Under the pieces are notes generated by a model. It was not told the DNA's origin. It made no database searches and saw only the letters and a program-made list of their open reading frames with translations. From the NCBI RefSeq assembly GCF_902506265.1, contig NZ_LR733556.1, positions 124,001 to 188,000 of the forward strand: DNA of 64,000 nt, in the 5' to 3' direction. Below are positions 7,614 to 16,341 of the stretch, piece by piece. Position 1 is the stretch's first letter, and every line of letters starts with the position of its first letter. Origin of the DNA: Flavobacterium sp. 9AF. Its GTDB lineage: Bacteria; Bacteroidota; Bacteroidia; Flavobacteriales; Flavobacteriaceae. The position numbers and the translations under genes were made by a program.

Positions 7614-8518
7614 TTTACTAGGTCTTTAAATGTTTTATCCAATGTATCAAATTGAAAATAAAATCCTTTCTGTAGCAATCGCTCTGGAATCACATTTCGA
7701 CTTTTCAAAACCAATTCAGGTTCTGTACCCATAATTTTTGCACCTAATTCTAAAATTGGAGTTGGAGTAGGAAATCCAAAAGGAAATCCAAGGCTTTTTC
7801 GTAATTGCTTCATGAAAACTTTATTTTGAATAGGTTTTGGTGAAACTATATTGACAACACCTGTCATTTTTTCGTTGACTATAAATTCAATCGCTCTAGC
7901 AAAATCTTGCTCATGAACCCAACTAATAAATTGGTTGCCCTTGCCTTGTTTACCTCCTAACCCCAATTGTGTCATTCGCTTTAAAGGAATAAAAGCCCCA
8001 CCATTTTTGCCTAAAACAATAGAAGTACGCAAAGCGGTTTTTAAGGTGTTTTTAGTAGGTACTTCAAAAAAAGTTTGCTCCCAAGTCTTGGCTACATTCA
8101 TTGAAAAATCATCGCCAATTTCTCCATTCGTTTCCGTCATTTGTTTGTCTTCAGAATGCCTATAAATAGTAGCTGTAGAAGAATTCAACCAATGTTGAGG
8201 TGGGTTTTTGCAACTCAGTACGGCAATGTTTAAAATGGCAGTGCTATCAACACGAGAAGCTAAAATTTCTTTTTTATTCGCCTCAGTATAACGACAATCT
8301 ACCGATTTTCCTGCGAGATTGATGAGTACAGTAGCATTTTCCAATTCGGTTTCCCAACCTGATAATGTTTTGGCATCCCAATGTACATACTTTATGCTAT
8401 TTTTAATTTCAGATTTTCCACGCGTTAAAACTACTATTTCATCACATGAATGTTTGAAATAACGAATTAAAACGTTCCCTAAAAATCCGGTTCCAGCTGC
8501 TATGACAATTTTTTTCAT
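7610..8518 (-). CDS. TIGR01777-family SDR oxidoreductase/epimerase (YfcH-like)
   Basis: 302-residue NAD(P)-binding protein of the extended SDR superfamily, YfcH/TIGR01777 type. The dinucleotide motif is AAGTGFLG (7-14); further hallmarks are TVLINLAGKSVDCRYT (near 63-78), the tyrosine-lacking catalytic region LNSSTATIYRH, RTSIVLGKNGGA, and the C-terminal PTPTPILELGAKIMGTEPEL typical of this family. The substrate is not known for the family. It sits in the GbsR-linked operon with SRPBCC and DCC genes; TIGR01777 and SRPBCC proteins recur together in bacterial stress or light-response clusters, though no photolyase is present here. Confidence 0.9.
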   Translation of the reverse strand: MKKIVIAAGTGFLGNVLIRYFKHSCDEIVVLTRGKSEIKNSIKYVHWDAKTLSGWETELENATVLINLAGKSVDCRYTEANKKEILASRVDSTAILNIAVLSCKNPPQHWLNSSTATIYRHSEDKQMTETNGEIGDDFSMNVAKTWEQTFFEVPTKNTLKTALRTSIVLGKNGGAFIPLKRMTQLGLGGKQGKGNQFISWVHEQDFARAIEFIVNEKMTGVVNIVSPKPIQNKVFMKQLRKSLGFPFGFPTPTPILELGAKIMGTEPELVLKSRNVIPERLLQKGFYFQFDTLDKTFKDLVK

Positions 8519-8521
8519 TTT

Positions 8522-9343
8522 TTAAAATATTAATAAGAAAGGTAAGGCCAAAATGCGATAAAAAATCCACGTTAATGTTAGGTGTTTTGGTAATTGTAAG
8601 AGGTTGATTCTTCTGTAATGTTCCAATATCATTACGGTCACGGTGATGCCAAACCAACCTAAAACAATGTATTGATGGAGGGCTACAAATTGATTTAGCA
8701 TTATTATTGGAAGTAAAAACAAACTACCTATTACAGAAACCGTAACTAAATTTCCAATATAATGGAGTTGGTCTTGTTTGTTAATCTTACGAATAAAAAG
8801 ACATTGAAAACCTATTTGTCCTAGTGCTAATGCTAATTCTTTACCAAAAAGAGCATTTGATAAGAATGGTACTAATTTGACATATTGAAATAATGAAAAA
8901 GCGGTAAATAAAGTAGCTAAAACTATATATAAAATGCGATAAGTTACATTAAAATCAGGTGTGCATTCTATTTTTTTAGTAGTATTTTTTTTGTTTGGTG
9001 CAATTACTTTTCTATTGTAAGAAATGAATTTATATAGTTTTTTTAAAAAGAAATTTATAGGTTTCCAACTGCCCACTTTTTCCATCCAAGGAAAAGAAGT
9101 ACCTATTACTTTTAATAAACTATCAATGCCATAGATTACTTTTTTGTTTTTGGTATCTACTAAAGCAATTTCGTTTTTAGCTCTATCTAAATCAATGTAA
9201 GTTTGTTCTTCATCTGTTAAAATAACAAAGGGTTTTCTTCCATTTTGATCCAGCATGTTGGCTTTGATGAACCCAGCAGTGTATAAATTACACATAGGGC
9301 AGTCTTCGTCATAGAGTAATGTGTGGTTCGTTAAGGTTTTCAT
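8522..9343 (-). CDS. DCC-family (DUF393) thiol-disulfide oxidoreductase-like membrane protein
   Basis: 273 residues. The N-terminal DCC domain has the motif YDEDCPMC (11-18) with Cys15 and Cys18 spaced as a redox CxxC, and a later GIDSLLKVIG segment. The C-terminal half has about four membrane helices (about 140-270), so the redox domain is probably tethered to the inner membrane. Its start overlaps the stop of the DUF2071 gene by 4 bases (ATGA type). Family members are predicted thiol oxidoreductases; the partner is unknown. Confidence 0.85.
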   Translation of the reverse strand: MKTLTNHTLLYDEDCPMCNLYTAGFIKANMLDQNGRKPFVILTDEEQTYIDLDRAKNEIALVDTKNKKVIYGIDSLLKVIGTSFPWMEKVGSWKPINFFLKKLYKFISYNRKVIAPNKKNTTKKIECTPDFNVTYRILYIVLATLFTAFSLFQYVKLVPFLSNALFGKELALALGQIGFQCLFIRKINKQDQLHYIGNLVTVSVIGSLFLLPIIMLNQFVALHQYIVLGWFGITVTVMILEHYRRINLLQLPKHLTLTWIFYRILALPFLLIF

Positions 9344-10383
9344 GATATTCTTTTTTTATTTTCTACACTTATTTCAGAACCTTTTGCTACAATTACAGAA
9401 GTTGGTTCTGCATTTTTTAAAAACCCAAAATCACTTCCATAAACTCTTTCAAAATCAACATTAATTTTGGTTGCTATAACTTCATATTGTTCCCATCTTG
9501 GATGCTTCACTTCGTATTCAAAGGTTTTGTTTGAACTATATTTGGTATAACCAAAATAATGTTCGCAAATAAATTCAGCTTCAGTATTTTCTAGAATTGG
9601 CATCAAATCCTTTTGGGTTAACACTCCAATTGAATTCCAAGCATTATCCATTTTCCATTGATATTCAAATTCAATATTGTTTTCTGTTTCCAAAATACTA
9701 TGTTTCATAGGTACGGTATGATAATGCTCCTTATAAATGGTATTAGCTACTAAAGTTAAGGCTGGTTTTGGTACAATTTCTTTGATAAAAACCACACCGC
9801 GTTTCCATTCATTATTCTCAAAGCGTTTTACGTAAAAGCGCAAGTTTACTTCCTCAAAATTGATATGAAAAGGAATTTTTAGCCCTAATAATCTAGTATT
9901 CTGAAATAAGAAACCAACAAGACTTACATAACATTTACCTTCATACAAATCAATTTCAGTTCCTTTGGGAAGGTATTTCTCTAAAATAGAAGGATTAATT
10001 TCATAATTAATTAAGAGTAAATTTTTCCAGTTAGCCTTTAAAAAAGAGTTGTTATTTATGGTCGCTGTAAGGAAGAAAGAATAAATTGCTATAAGCATAG
10101 GGATGAAAAATAGAAATACAAAATTTCCTAAATCATTCCCATAAAATAGATTGAACACAATTAAAGTAGCATTTGTAAAGACTAAAACCCAATAAGTTAA
10201 TAACCTTTTTATTGTTTTTTTAGATAATTGTTTATGGTTTATAATGAGAATTATACCAATAGTTAACTGTATTAAGCCTAATACTATTTGAAATAGCATA
10301 CCAAAATATATTGTAATATAGAGTAGTAAATTTAGGAGCAATGCAATTGCATTAACTTTGTGGAGTATTTTGAAATTTTTCAT
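9340..10383 (-). CDS. DUF2071 protein with N-terminal membrane region
   Basis: 347 residues. The first 110 form about four membrane helices (10-30, 33-50, 62-80, 86-106). From about 120 a soluble DUF2071 (YqjF-like, acetoacetate-decarboxylase fold) domain follows: YLPKGTEIDLYEGKCYVSLV, FQNTRLLGL, FEEVNLRFYVK, RGVVFIKEIVPK. The catalytic lysine of true decarboxylases is not evident, so activity is uncertain. First gene after the regulator; a palindromic operator (10400-10425) lies 17 bases before its ATG, placed so that a bound regulator could block the operon. Confidence 0.82.
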   Translation of the reverse strand: MKNFKILHKVNAIALLLNLLLYITIYFGMLFQIVLGLIQLTIGIILIINHKQLSKKTIKRLLTYWVLVFTNATLIVFNLFYGNDLGNFVFLFFIPMLIAIYSFFLTATINNNSFLKANWKNLLLINYEINPSILEKYLPKGTEIDLYEGKCYVSLVGFLFQNTRLLGLKIPFHINFEEVNLRFYVKRFENNEWKRGVVFIKEIVPKPALTLVANTIYKEHYHTVPMKHSILETENNIEFEYQWKMDNAWNSIGVLTQKDLMPILENTEAEFICEHYFGYTKYSSNKTFEYEVKHPRWEQYEVIATKINVDFERVYGSDFGFLKNAEPTSVIVAKGSEISVENKKRIS

Positions 10384-10399
10384 AATTTTTATTTTTTTA

Positions 10400-10425
10400 A
10401 AACTTTCAGAAAAAAATGAAAGTTT
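10400..10425. promoter_or_regulatory. Palindromic operator 2 (between the GbsR-like gene and its operon)
   Basis: AAACTTTCA (10400-10408) and TGAAAGTTT (10417-10425) form a perfect 9-base inverted repeat around an 8-base A-rich spacer. The same half-sites with the same spacing occur at 10994-11019, upstream of the regulator gene. It is probably the binding site of the GbsR/MarR-like protein encoded between the two. Confidence 0.7.
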
Positions 10426-10438
10426 AGATTAAAATTTT

Positions 10439-10945
10439 TTATTTTTTCATAAACTTAACTAATAATTGAGCCAGCCAATTGTCTTTATATTCTGTTATTT
10501 TATCCAAAACATTATCTGCTTTTAAAACAAAATCATATAATTTTGAAGTTTGTTCAACAAAATGCTTTTCTTCATCACTTTGATTTGCTTCAATAGAAGA
10601 GACTTCTTTTAAAACCTTTAAAGCGGGTTTAATTTCTCTTTTACTACGCTCTTTTGAAATTTTTACAGCTAATTCATCTAGATCTTTTTCAGCAGTAAAA
10701 AATTCCCTTCTTTCACCAGCTTTGAATTCTTTATATACAATTCCCCAATCCATTAAAGCACGAATATTCATACTCGCATTGCCACGTGAAATTTGTAATT
10801 CTTCCATAATATCTTCCATAGAAACAGGTTCGTTACTTATCATTAAAAGCGCGTGAATTTGTGCCATCGTTTTGTTGATACCCCATTGAGAACCTAGTGC
10901 TCCCCATGTTTGAACGAATTTATTTTTTGCTTCTTTGTATTCCAT
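10439..10945 (-). CDS. GbsR/MarR-like transcriptional regulator
   Basis: 168-residue winged-helix DNA-binding protein of the GbsR/MarR-like group: WGALGSQWGINKTMAQIHAL, the recognition-helix region ELQISRGNASMNIRALMDWG (about 46-65), and the wing VYKEFKAGERREFF, followed by a helical dimerisation tail. It heads the minus-strand operon running to 5295. Identical palindromes lie in its own promoter (10994-11019) and between it and the next gene (10400-10425), so it probably represses itself and the operon. GbsR relatives sense small molecules such as choline; the ligand here is unknown. Confidence 0.9.
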   Translation of the reverse strand: MEYKEAKNKFVQTWGALGSQWGINKTMAQIHALLMISNEPVSMEDIMEELQISRGNASMNIRALMDWGIVYKEFKAGERREFFTAEKDLDELAVKISKERSKREIKPALKVLKEVSSIEANQSDEEKHFVEQTSKLYDFVLKADNVLDKITEYKDNWLAQLLVKFMKK

Positions 10946-10972
10946 TATTGGTTATAATGTTATTTAATGAAA

Positions 10973-11003
10973 CAAAGATATATAAAAGTTTTTAAACTTT
11001 CAA
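10973..11003 (-). promoter_or_regulatory. Bacteroidota-type promoter of the GbsR-like gene
   Basis: Read on the minus strand, TTG (11003-11001) is followed after 20 bases by TATCTTTG (10980-10973), a match to the TTG / TAnnTTTG consensus, 28 bases before ATG 10945. The TTG lies within the palindromic operator, so a bound repressor would cover the -33 element. Confidence 0.7.
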
Positions 11004-11019
11004 AAAAAAATGAAAGTTT
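10994..11019. promoter_or_regulatory. Palindromic operator 1 (regulator promoter)
   Basis: AAACTTTCA (10994-11002), eight A bases, then TGAAAGTTT (11011-11019). Half-sites and spacing are identical to those at 10400-10425. It overlaps the -33 region of the regulator's promoter and lies 55 bases before the divergent 11074 gene, which might also be affected. Confidence 0.75.
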
Positions 11020-11073
11020 GTTTTGGCACAGTATTTGGTTTTATACTTATACTAACAAATAAAATAGTGTATT

Positions 11074-11550
11074 ATGAAAACGATTAGTATAATAAACGAG
11101 AATATCACCATTACAAAATTAACAGGTATTTTATTTTTTCTTTTTGCATCTCTGTTTGCGCTAAAAAGTAACGCTCAGGTTTCGGTTAGTGTTAGTATTA
11201 ACGCGAATACAAATCGTGCTTATGCTCCCGAATACAGACATGTACACACATCAAGATGCAATCATTATGAAGCTGTAGAATACTACTACTATCCAGAAAT
11301 TGAAGCCTATTTCGATATTAACTCTGCTGTTTATATTTATTATACATCAAACGGTTGGGTAAGATCAAGGTATTTACCTAATTATTGTGATCATTATGAT
11401 GTAAGAAGAGGTTATAGAGTGGCATTAGACTATCATGGTCATAGACCTTACAATCATTTCAACGATCATAAAAGAATATATAAAGCAAAAAAATATTATG
11501 CATCCCATCATCATGATAATGGAAAGCACAAAGGTCATAAAAGACATTAA
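11074..11550 (+). CDS. Exported His/Tyr-rich protein
   Basis: 158 residues with a signal peptide (hydrophobic 15-32, likely cleavage after SNAQ at 36). The mature part is unusually rich in His and Tyr, for example EAVEYYYYPEIEAYFDI, and the C-terminus is a His/Lys tail (SHHHDNGKHKGHKRH). Such composition suggests metal binding or surface adhesion, but no domain is recognised. It is divergent from the GbsR-like gene and shares the operator-bearing intergenic region. A bidirectional terminator follows. Confidence 0.8.
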   Translation: MKTISIINENITITKLTGILFFLFASLFALKSNAQVSVSVSINANTNRAYAPEYRHVHTSRCNHYEAVEYYYYPEIEAYFDINSAVYIYYTSNGWVRSRYLPNYCDHYDVRRGYRVALDYHGHRPYNHFNDHKRIYKAKKYYASHHHDNGKHKGHKRH

Positions 11551-11576
11551 AAATAGATTCTAGTCAGGTTGGTTTG

Positions 11577-11614
11577 AAAAACGAATTATCTTAATTGATG
11601 ATTCGTTTTTTATT
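11577..11614. terminator. Bidirectional terminator between convergent genes
   Basis: AAAAACGAAT and ATTCGTTTTT form a stem with T tracts on both strands between the stop at 11550 and the K+ channel stop at 11620. Confidence 0.75.
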
Positions 11615-11619
11615 ATTAT

Positions 11620-11976
11620 TTAATCGGTAAATTTTTCTTGTTTTTTTAATTTCTTCCTTAAAATTTCTTTGCGTTCTTTATAGCGCATGTGAGTGTAATG
11701 ATGTTGAATGGTGTTGATAAAACTAAGAATCATTCCTATACCTATAATAATATATAGAACTGTAAATAATTTACCGCCATCGGTTTTTGGAGCAAAATCA
11801 CCATATCCAATAGTGGTTAAAGTTACTACAGAAAAATATAAAGAGTCTATTAAACTCCAACCTTCAATATAATGATAGGTGAGAGTTCCTACCAAAACAA
11901 TCATTATAGTTGTAATTAATAAATCTCTATATTCATCATCTTGTAAAAATGAAATTAAAGTTCTGTAGAAAAACAT
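11620..11976 (-). CDS. Two-helix potassium channel
   Basis: 118 residues. Two membrane helices (20-37, 72-92) flank a pore loop with the selectivity filter TTIGYGD (54-60), the layout of a minimal 2TM K+ channel (Ion_trans_2). It lacks an RCK/TrkA-N regulatory domain and ends in a short basic tail, so gating is probably simple. Monocistronic, between convergent terminators. Confidence 0.92.
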   Translation of the reverse strand: MFFYRTLISFLQDDEYRDLLITTIMIVLVGTLTYHYIEGWSLIDSLYFSVVTLTTIGYGDFAPKTDGGKLFTVLYIIIGIGMILSFINTIQHHYTHMRYKERKEILRKKLKKQEKFTD

Positions 11977-12089
11977 AGTGCTTAGTTATTTTTTGAGATT
12001 CCTAAATTACAAAAAAAACTCAATATTTATGATTTGTTTAAGATAAAGGGCTTGTCAAAAAGTGTAATTTTGAGATAAAAATAAAAAAA

Positions 12090-12677
12090 ATGAAAAAGTT
12101 TTTAATGATTTGTACAATTATATTTTTATATCAACAAAATGGAGTTGCTCAGAATAAAAAGAATAGTTCTAACGCTAAAAATAATATTATGAAGGAAACG
12201 ATATATCAGTTTAAAGTAGAAGATATTGAAGGGAATACTTTTGATTTTGCTGCTTTAAAAGGAAAAAAAATAATGGTGGTCAATACGGCTTCAAAATGCG
12301 GACTAACTCCTCAATATAAAGATTTACAAGCTTTATATGATAAGTATAAAGATCAGAATTTTATTATAATTGGTTTTCCAGCTAATAATTTTGCTTCTCA
12401 AGAACCTGGTAATAATGAAGAGATTGCCATATTCTGTGAAAGAAATTATGGTGTTACTTTTCCGATGATGAGTAAAATTTCGGTAAAAGGAGAAGATATG
12501 CATCCTTTGTATTTGTTTTTAACACAAAAAGCTAAAAACGGTTTAGAGGATAGTGAGGTTACGTGGAATTTTCAGAAATATTTAATAAATGAAAATGGTG
12601 AAGTGGTAAAAGTTATTTCACCTAAAACATTGCCTACCGATGCTAGTGTGGTCAATTGGATTGAAAATAAAGGATAA
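12090..12677 (+). CDS. Glutathione peroxidase family protein, exported
   Basis: 195 residues, thioredoxin fold, GPx family. An N-terminal hydrophobic segment (3-20, ending GVAQ) suggests export to the periplasm. The active-site motif is NTASKCGLTPQY with peroxidatic Cys70 rather than selenocysteine, and the family motifs GFPANNF and VTWNFQKYL (Trp/Asn) are present. Bacterial Cys-GPx usually use thioredoxin, not glutathione, to reduce peroxides. An internal Met at 34 (MKETIYQF) would give a cytoplasmic form of normal GPx length; the exported form is favoured because the signal-like region is well formed. Confidence 0.88.
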   Translation: MKKFLMICTIIFLYQQNGVAQNKKNSSNAKNNIMKETIYQFKVEDIEGNTFDFAALKGKKIMVVNTASKCGLTPQYKDLQALYDKYKDQNFIIIGFPANNFASQEPGNNEEIAIFCERNYGVTFPMMSKISVKGEDMHPLYLFLTQKAKNGLEDSEVTWNFQKYLINENGEVVKVISPKTLPTDASVVNWIENKG

Positions 12678-12678
12678 A

Positions 12679-13179
12679 CTAAAGGTTTAATAGTAATTGC
12701 ATAATAACTGAATTTAGCCAACGATCAAATTTATATCCTGATTGTTCAATAATTCCAACCGTTTTAAAGCCTGCTTTTTGATGGAATGAAATACTGTTTT
12801 GATTTTCGGAATCAATTACTGCAATCATCGTATTTTTATTTTGTTTTTTTGCCAATTGTATTAATTCTGTGAGAATTATTTTACCTATTCCTTTGTTGTG
12901 ATATTCATTGGAAACATATACAGAATGTTCAACTGTAAATTGATAGGCGGGGCGTGTTCTAAATTCGCTATAATAGCCAAAACCCACTACTTCTTTATTT
13001 AATTCTGCAACGATTACCGGAAATCTTTTTTTAAGTTTGTCTTCAAATTGTTGTATTTGCTCTTCTAATGTTCTTGATGAAAATTCATATATATTAGTAG
13101 TATAATTGATATTGTAATTGACAATTTCTAGAATAGAGCGACAATCTTCAATTTGATAAGGTCTTAGAATAACTTGCAT
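12679..13179 (-). CDS. GNAT N-acetyltransferase, phosphinothricin-acetyltransferase-like
   Basis: 166 residues, GNAT fold. The N-terminal LRPYQIEDCRSILEIVN, the central TVEHSVYVSNEYHNKGIGK with the acetyl-CoA-binding loop, and the C-terminal FHQKAGFKTVGI with a WLNSVIMQ tail are typical of the PAT/YncA group. These acetylate amino acids such as methionine derivatives or herbicide analogues; the substrate here is not known. Convergent with the glutathione peroxidase gene, one base apart. Confidence 0.85.
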   Translation of the reverse strand: MQVILRPYQIEDCRSILEIVNYNINYTTNIYEFSSRTLEEQIQQFEDKLKKRFPVIVAELNKEVVGFGYYSEFRTRPAYQFTVEHSVYVSNEYHNKGIGKIILTELIQLAKKQNKNTMIAVIDSENQNSISFHQKAGFKTVGIIEQSGYKFDRWLNSVIMQLLLNL

Positions 13180-13285
13180 GTTAAAAATAAATTATTGAGG
13201 TAAAGTTATTAAAAAAAGAGCCTAACTCTTTACCTTTGTCAACCAATTTATCCGTTCTTTAAATGAACATTATTGTAAAGATTTG

Positions 13286-14953
13286 ATGTCACAAATAAAA
13301 TATCCCAAAATTCCTTTAGCGCAAAGTTTAATAGCAATTTGTAAAGCAAAAGGACTAAAACATATTGTTATTTCTCCAGGTTCAAGAAATGCACCTTTGA
13401 CCATTGGTTTTGCAAGTAATCCCTATTTTACTTGTTATAGCATAGCCGATGAACGTTGCGCAGCTTTTTTTGCATTAGGAATAGCACAACAATTAGATGA
13501 ACCTGTAGCTGTAGTTTGTACTTCAGGTTCGGCTGTTTTAAATTATTATCCAGCTGTTGCTGAAGCTTTTTACAGCCAAATTCCATTAGTAGTAATAAGT
13601 GCAGATAGACCACACGATAAAATAGATATTGGTGATGGGCAAACCATTCGTCAAGAAAATGTTTTTTTCAATCACATTATTAATAGCGCTAATTTAACTG
13701 AGGAAGTCTCAGATAAAAACGATGAAGCTATTCAATATGCTTTGCATTTAGCGGTATCCCAAAAAGGTCCAGTACACATTAATGTGCCTTTTGAAGAGCC
13801 TTTGTACGAGACTGTTAATGCAATTACTGTAAATACAAAATGGATTGATTTTGAAAAAAAAGAGAATAATCCTTTTGTGATAGATGAAAAATTTGTTAAC
13901 CAATGGAATTCAAGTAGGAAAAAAATGGTATTGGTTGGAGAGAATAAGCCCAATACAATTGAAAAAGAAATTATTGACCAATTGGCCAAAGATACTTCGG
14001 TTATCGTTATGACAGAAAAGACGTCTAATCTTTTTCACTCTAAATTTATTAACAACATAGACACGGTTATTACTCCGTTTTCTATAGATGAATTTGAATA
14101 TTTACAGCCAGATATTTTGCTTACTTTTGGAGGAATGGTGGTTTCTAAAAGAATCAAAGCTTTTTTAAGACAATATCAACCAAAAGAACATTGGCACATC
14201 GATGAGTTAAGAGCTTATAATACTTATGGTGTTCTTACTGAGCATTTTAAAATAGCACCTACACCATTTTTTAATGCGCTTTTAAAAGATTGGAAATTTA
14301 TTGATAGTGACTATGATGCGATAATACAAGAGCTTGTTGCGATTAGAAAAACAAAAACCGAAGAATATTTGAAGCAAATACCTTTTTCTGATTTTAAAGT
14401 GTTTGATTATATAAGTAAAAATTTACCAAATAACATCCAATTGCAAATTAGCAATAGTTCTGCCATTCGTTATTTACAATTAGTGTCTATAGATTCTTCC
14501 ATTACCGTTTTTTGTAATAGAGGAACTAGTGGAATAGACGGAAGTACTTCAACAGCTATTGGTGCAGCTATAACTTCAGAAAAACAAACTTTTTTTATAA
14601 CAGGTGATATTAGTTTTTTCTACGATAGCAATGCGCTTTGGAATAATTACATTCCTAAAAATTTTAAAATTATTTTAATAAATAATGGAGGAGGAGGTAT
14701 TTTTAGAATCTTGCCAGGACATCAAGAAAATAATGTTTTTAATACCTTTTTTGAAACTACTCATCAATTAAATGCAACTTTTTTAACTCAAATGTTTAAC
14801 TTTAGTTACTTTGCAGTTGAAAATGAAAAAGAATTAGAATCTCAATTTGTTGATTTTCTGAATGAAAATGACAGACCCTCTCTCATGGAAATAAAAACAC
14901 CTGAGAAAATCAATAATCAAATTTTGTTAGATTATTTTAAAAAATTAAAATAA
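13286..14953 (+). CDS. menD: 2-succinyl-5-enolpyruvyl-6-hydroxy-3-cyclohexene-1-carboxylate synthase
   Basis: 555-residue ThDP-dependent MenD, second committed step of menaquinone synthesis: adds succinyl-semialdehyde (from 2-oxoglutarate) to isochorismate. Visible motifs: HIVISPGSRNAPLT and DERCAAFFALG near the N-terminus, VCTSGSAVLNYYPAVAEAFY, and the ThDP-binding FITGDISFFYDSNALWNN through INNGGGGIFR. ATG 13286 is preferred over TTG 13283. Menaquinone is the respiratory quinone of flavobacteria. Other men genes are not in the window. Confidence 0.96.
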   Translation: MSQIKYPKIPLAQSLIAICKAKGLKHIVISPGSRNAPLTIGFASNPYFTCYSIADERCAAFFALGIAQQLDEPVAVVCTSGSAVLNYYPAVAEAFYSQIPLVVISADRPHDKIDIGDGQTIRQENVFFNHIINSANLTEEVSDKNDEAIQYALHLAVSQKGPVHINVPFEEPLYETVNAITVNTKWIDFEKKENNPFVIDEKFVNQWNSSRKKMVLVGENKPNTIEKEIIDQLAKDTSVIVMTEKTSNLFHSKFINNIDTVITPFSIDEFEYLQPDILLTFGGMVVSKRIKAFLRQYQPKEHWHIDELRAYNTYGVLTEHFKIAPTPFFNALLKDWKFIDSDYDAIIQELVAIRKTKTEEYLKQIPFSDFKVFDYISKNLPNNIQLQISNSSAIRYLQLVSIDSSITVFCNRGTSGIDGSTSTAIGAAITSEKQTFFITGDISFFYDSNALWNNYIPKNFKIILINNGGGGIFRILPGHQENNVFNTFFETTHQLNATFLTQMFNFSYFAVENEKELESQFVDFLNENDRPSLMEIKTPEKINNQILLDYFKKLK

Positions 14954-15041
14954 AATTATATTTTTATAAATAATTCTTGTGATTTGTCATAGAATTAACT
15001 ATTTTTAAAACATCAAAAAACAAATTAAAAACAACAAAATT

Positions 15042-15383
15042 ATGAGTAAAAGAGATGAATTAATTACTAAATACGCTGCTGATTTAAAAGATAAATGTGG
15101 TGTTACTCCAGACATGGATTTATTAACTAAAGTAACTATTGGTTGTGGACCATCTATTTATAATGCAGATTCATCCACGGTTTCGGGCAGTGATGAAAAA
15201 GAATTAGCAACTGTAAAAAACAATTTCCTAATTAAGAAATTAGGATTAAAAGATGGACCAGAATTAGATAAAGCAATTGCTGCAGTTATTGAACAGTATG
15301 GAAAATCAAATAAAAATAAATATAGAGCTGTTTTTTATTATTTGCTAACTAAGCATTTTAAAAAAGAATCGGTATATAAATAA
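15042..15383 (+). CDS. DUF2853 family protein
   Basis: 113-residue cytoplasmic protein: KRDELITKYAADLKDKCG, DLLTKVTIGCGPSIYNADSS, and YRAVFYYLLTKHF. I recognise this as DUF2853, a small helical family common in Bacteroidota and Proteobacteria with no known function. It stands alone between menD and nadC and ends at a clear terminator. Confidence 0.85.
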   Translation: MSKRDELITKYAADLKDKCGVTPDMDLLTKVTIGCGPSIYNADSSTVSGSDEKELATVKNNFLIKKLGLKDGPELDKAIAAVIEQYGKSNKNKYRAVFYYLLTKHFKKESVYK

Positions 15384-15397
15384 AAAATAATTTATAT

Positions 15398-15426
15398 AAA
15401 TCCCGATTTTATCGGGATTTTTTTTG
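15398..15426 (+). terminator. Rho-independent terminator after DUF2853 gene
   Basis: AAATCCCGAT pairs with ATCGGGATTT, followed by a T run, directly downstream of the stop at 15383. Confidence 0.9.
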
Positions 15427-15483
15427 TATTTATGATAAAAAAATAAAGATGCCGTAGTTGCATTAAGTTACAAATTTTTAAAA

Positions 15484-16341
15484 ATGATTTCAGAAGAACA
15501 ATTTCAAAAAGAATTAAATTTAATTATTGCTAATGCCATAAGAGAAGATGTTGGAGATGGTGATCACAGTTCTTTAGCTTGCATTCCAAAAGACGCTAAA
15601 GGAAAAGCAAAATTATTAGTAAAAGATAATGGGATAATCGCAGGAGTGGATTTTGCTCAAAAAGTTTTTGCTTATGTAGATAAAGACTTGCAGGTTGAAA
15701 CGTTTATTAATGACGGTGAAAAAGTAAAATTTGGAGATGAGGTTTTTCATGTTGTAGGAAGTTCTCAATCTATTCTTAAAGCGGAAAGATTGGTTTTAAA
15801 TGCGATGCAAAGAATGAGCGCAATTGCAACAAAAACAAATTATTTTGTGAGTTTATTAGAAGGAACAAATACTAAGATTTTAGATACTCGAAAAACGACT
15901 CCTGGTTTAAGAGCAGCTGAAAAATGGGCTGTTAAAATAGGAGGAGGAGAGAATCACCGTTTTGCACTCTATGATATGATTATGCTTAAGGATAATCATA
16001 TTGATTTTGCAGGAGGGATTACAAAAGCTATTGAAAAAACAAAAACATATTTAGAAAGTAATAATAAAGATTTAAAAATAATTGTAGAAGCTCGAGATAT
16101 TAACGAAGTAAAAGAGATTTTAAAAAGTACTGGAGTGTATAGAATATTGCTGGATAATTTTAATTTTGAAATGACTAAGGAAGCAGTGGCATTAATAGGT
16201 AATACTTGCTTAACAGAATCTTCAGGAAATATTAATGAAAACACAATAAGACAATATGCAGAATGTGGAGTTAATTATATATCTTCAGGTGCATTAACAC
16301 ATTCAGTTTATAATATGGATTTAAGCTTAAAAGCAATATAA
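15484..16341 (+). CDS. nadC: Nicotinate-nucleotide pyrophosphorylase (carboxylating)
   Basis: 285-residue NadC (quinolinate phosphoribosyltransferase) of de novo NAD synthesis: quinolinate plus PRPP gives nicotinate mononucleotide, CO2 and PPi. Motifs: REDVGDGDHSS, LNAMQRMSAIATKTN, ILDTRKTTPGLRAAEKWAV, GGGENHRFALYDMIMLKDNH, and the C-terminal YISSGALTHS. Its stop overlaps the start of the YihY/BrkB gene (TAATG), so both are translated from one message. Confidence 0.97.
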   Translation: MISEEQFQKELNLIIANAIREDVGDGDHSSLACIPKDAKGKAKLLVKDNGIIAGVDFAQKVFAYVDKDLQVETFINDGEKVKFGDEVFHVVGSSQSILKAERLVLNAMQRMSAIATKTNYFVSLLEGTNTKILDTRKTTPGLRAAEKWAVKIGGGENHRFALYDMIMLKDNHIDFAGGITKAIEKTKTYLESNNKDLKIIVEARDINEVKEILKSTGVYRILLDNFNFEMTKEAVALIGNTCLTESSGNINENTIRQYAECGVNYISSGALTHSVYNMDLSLKAI

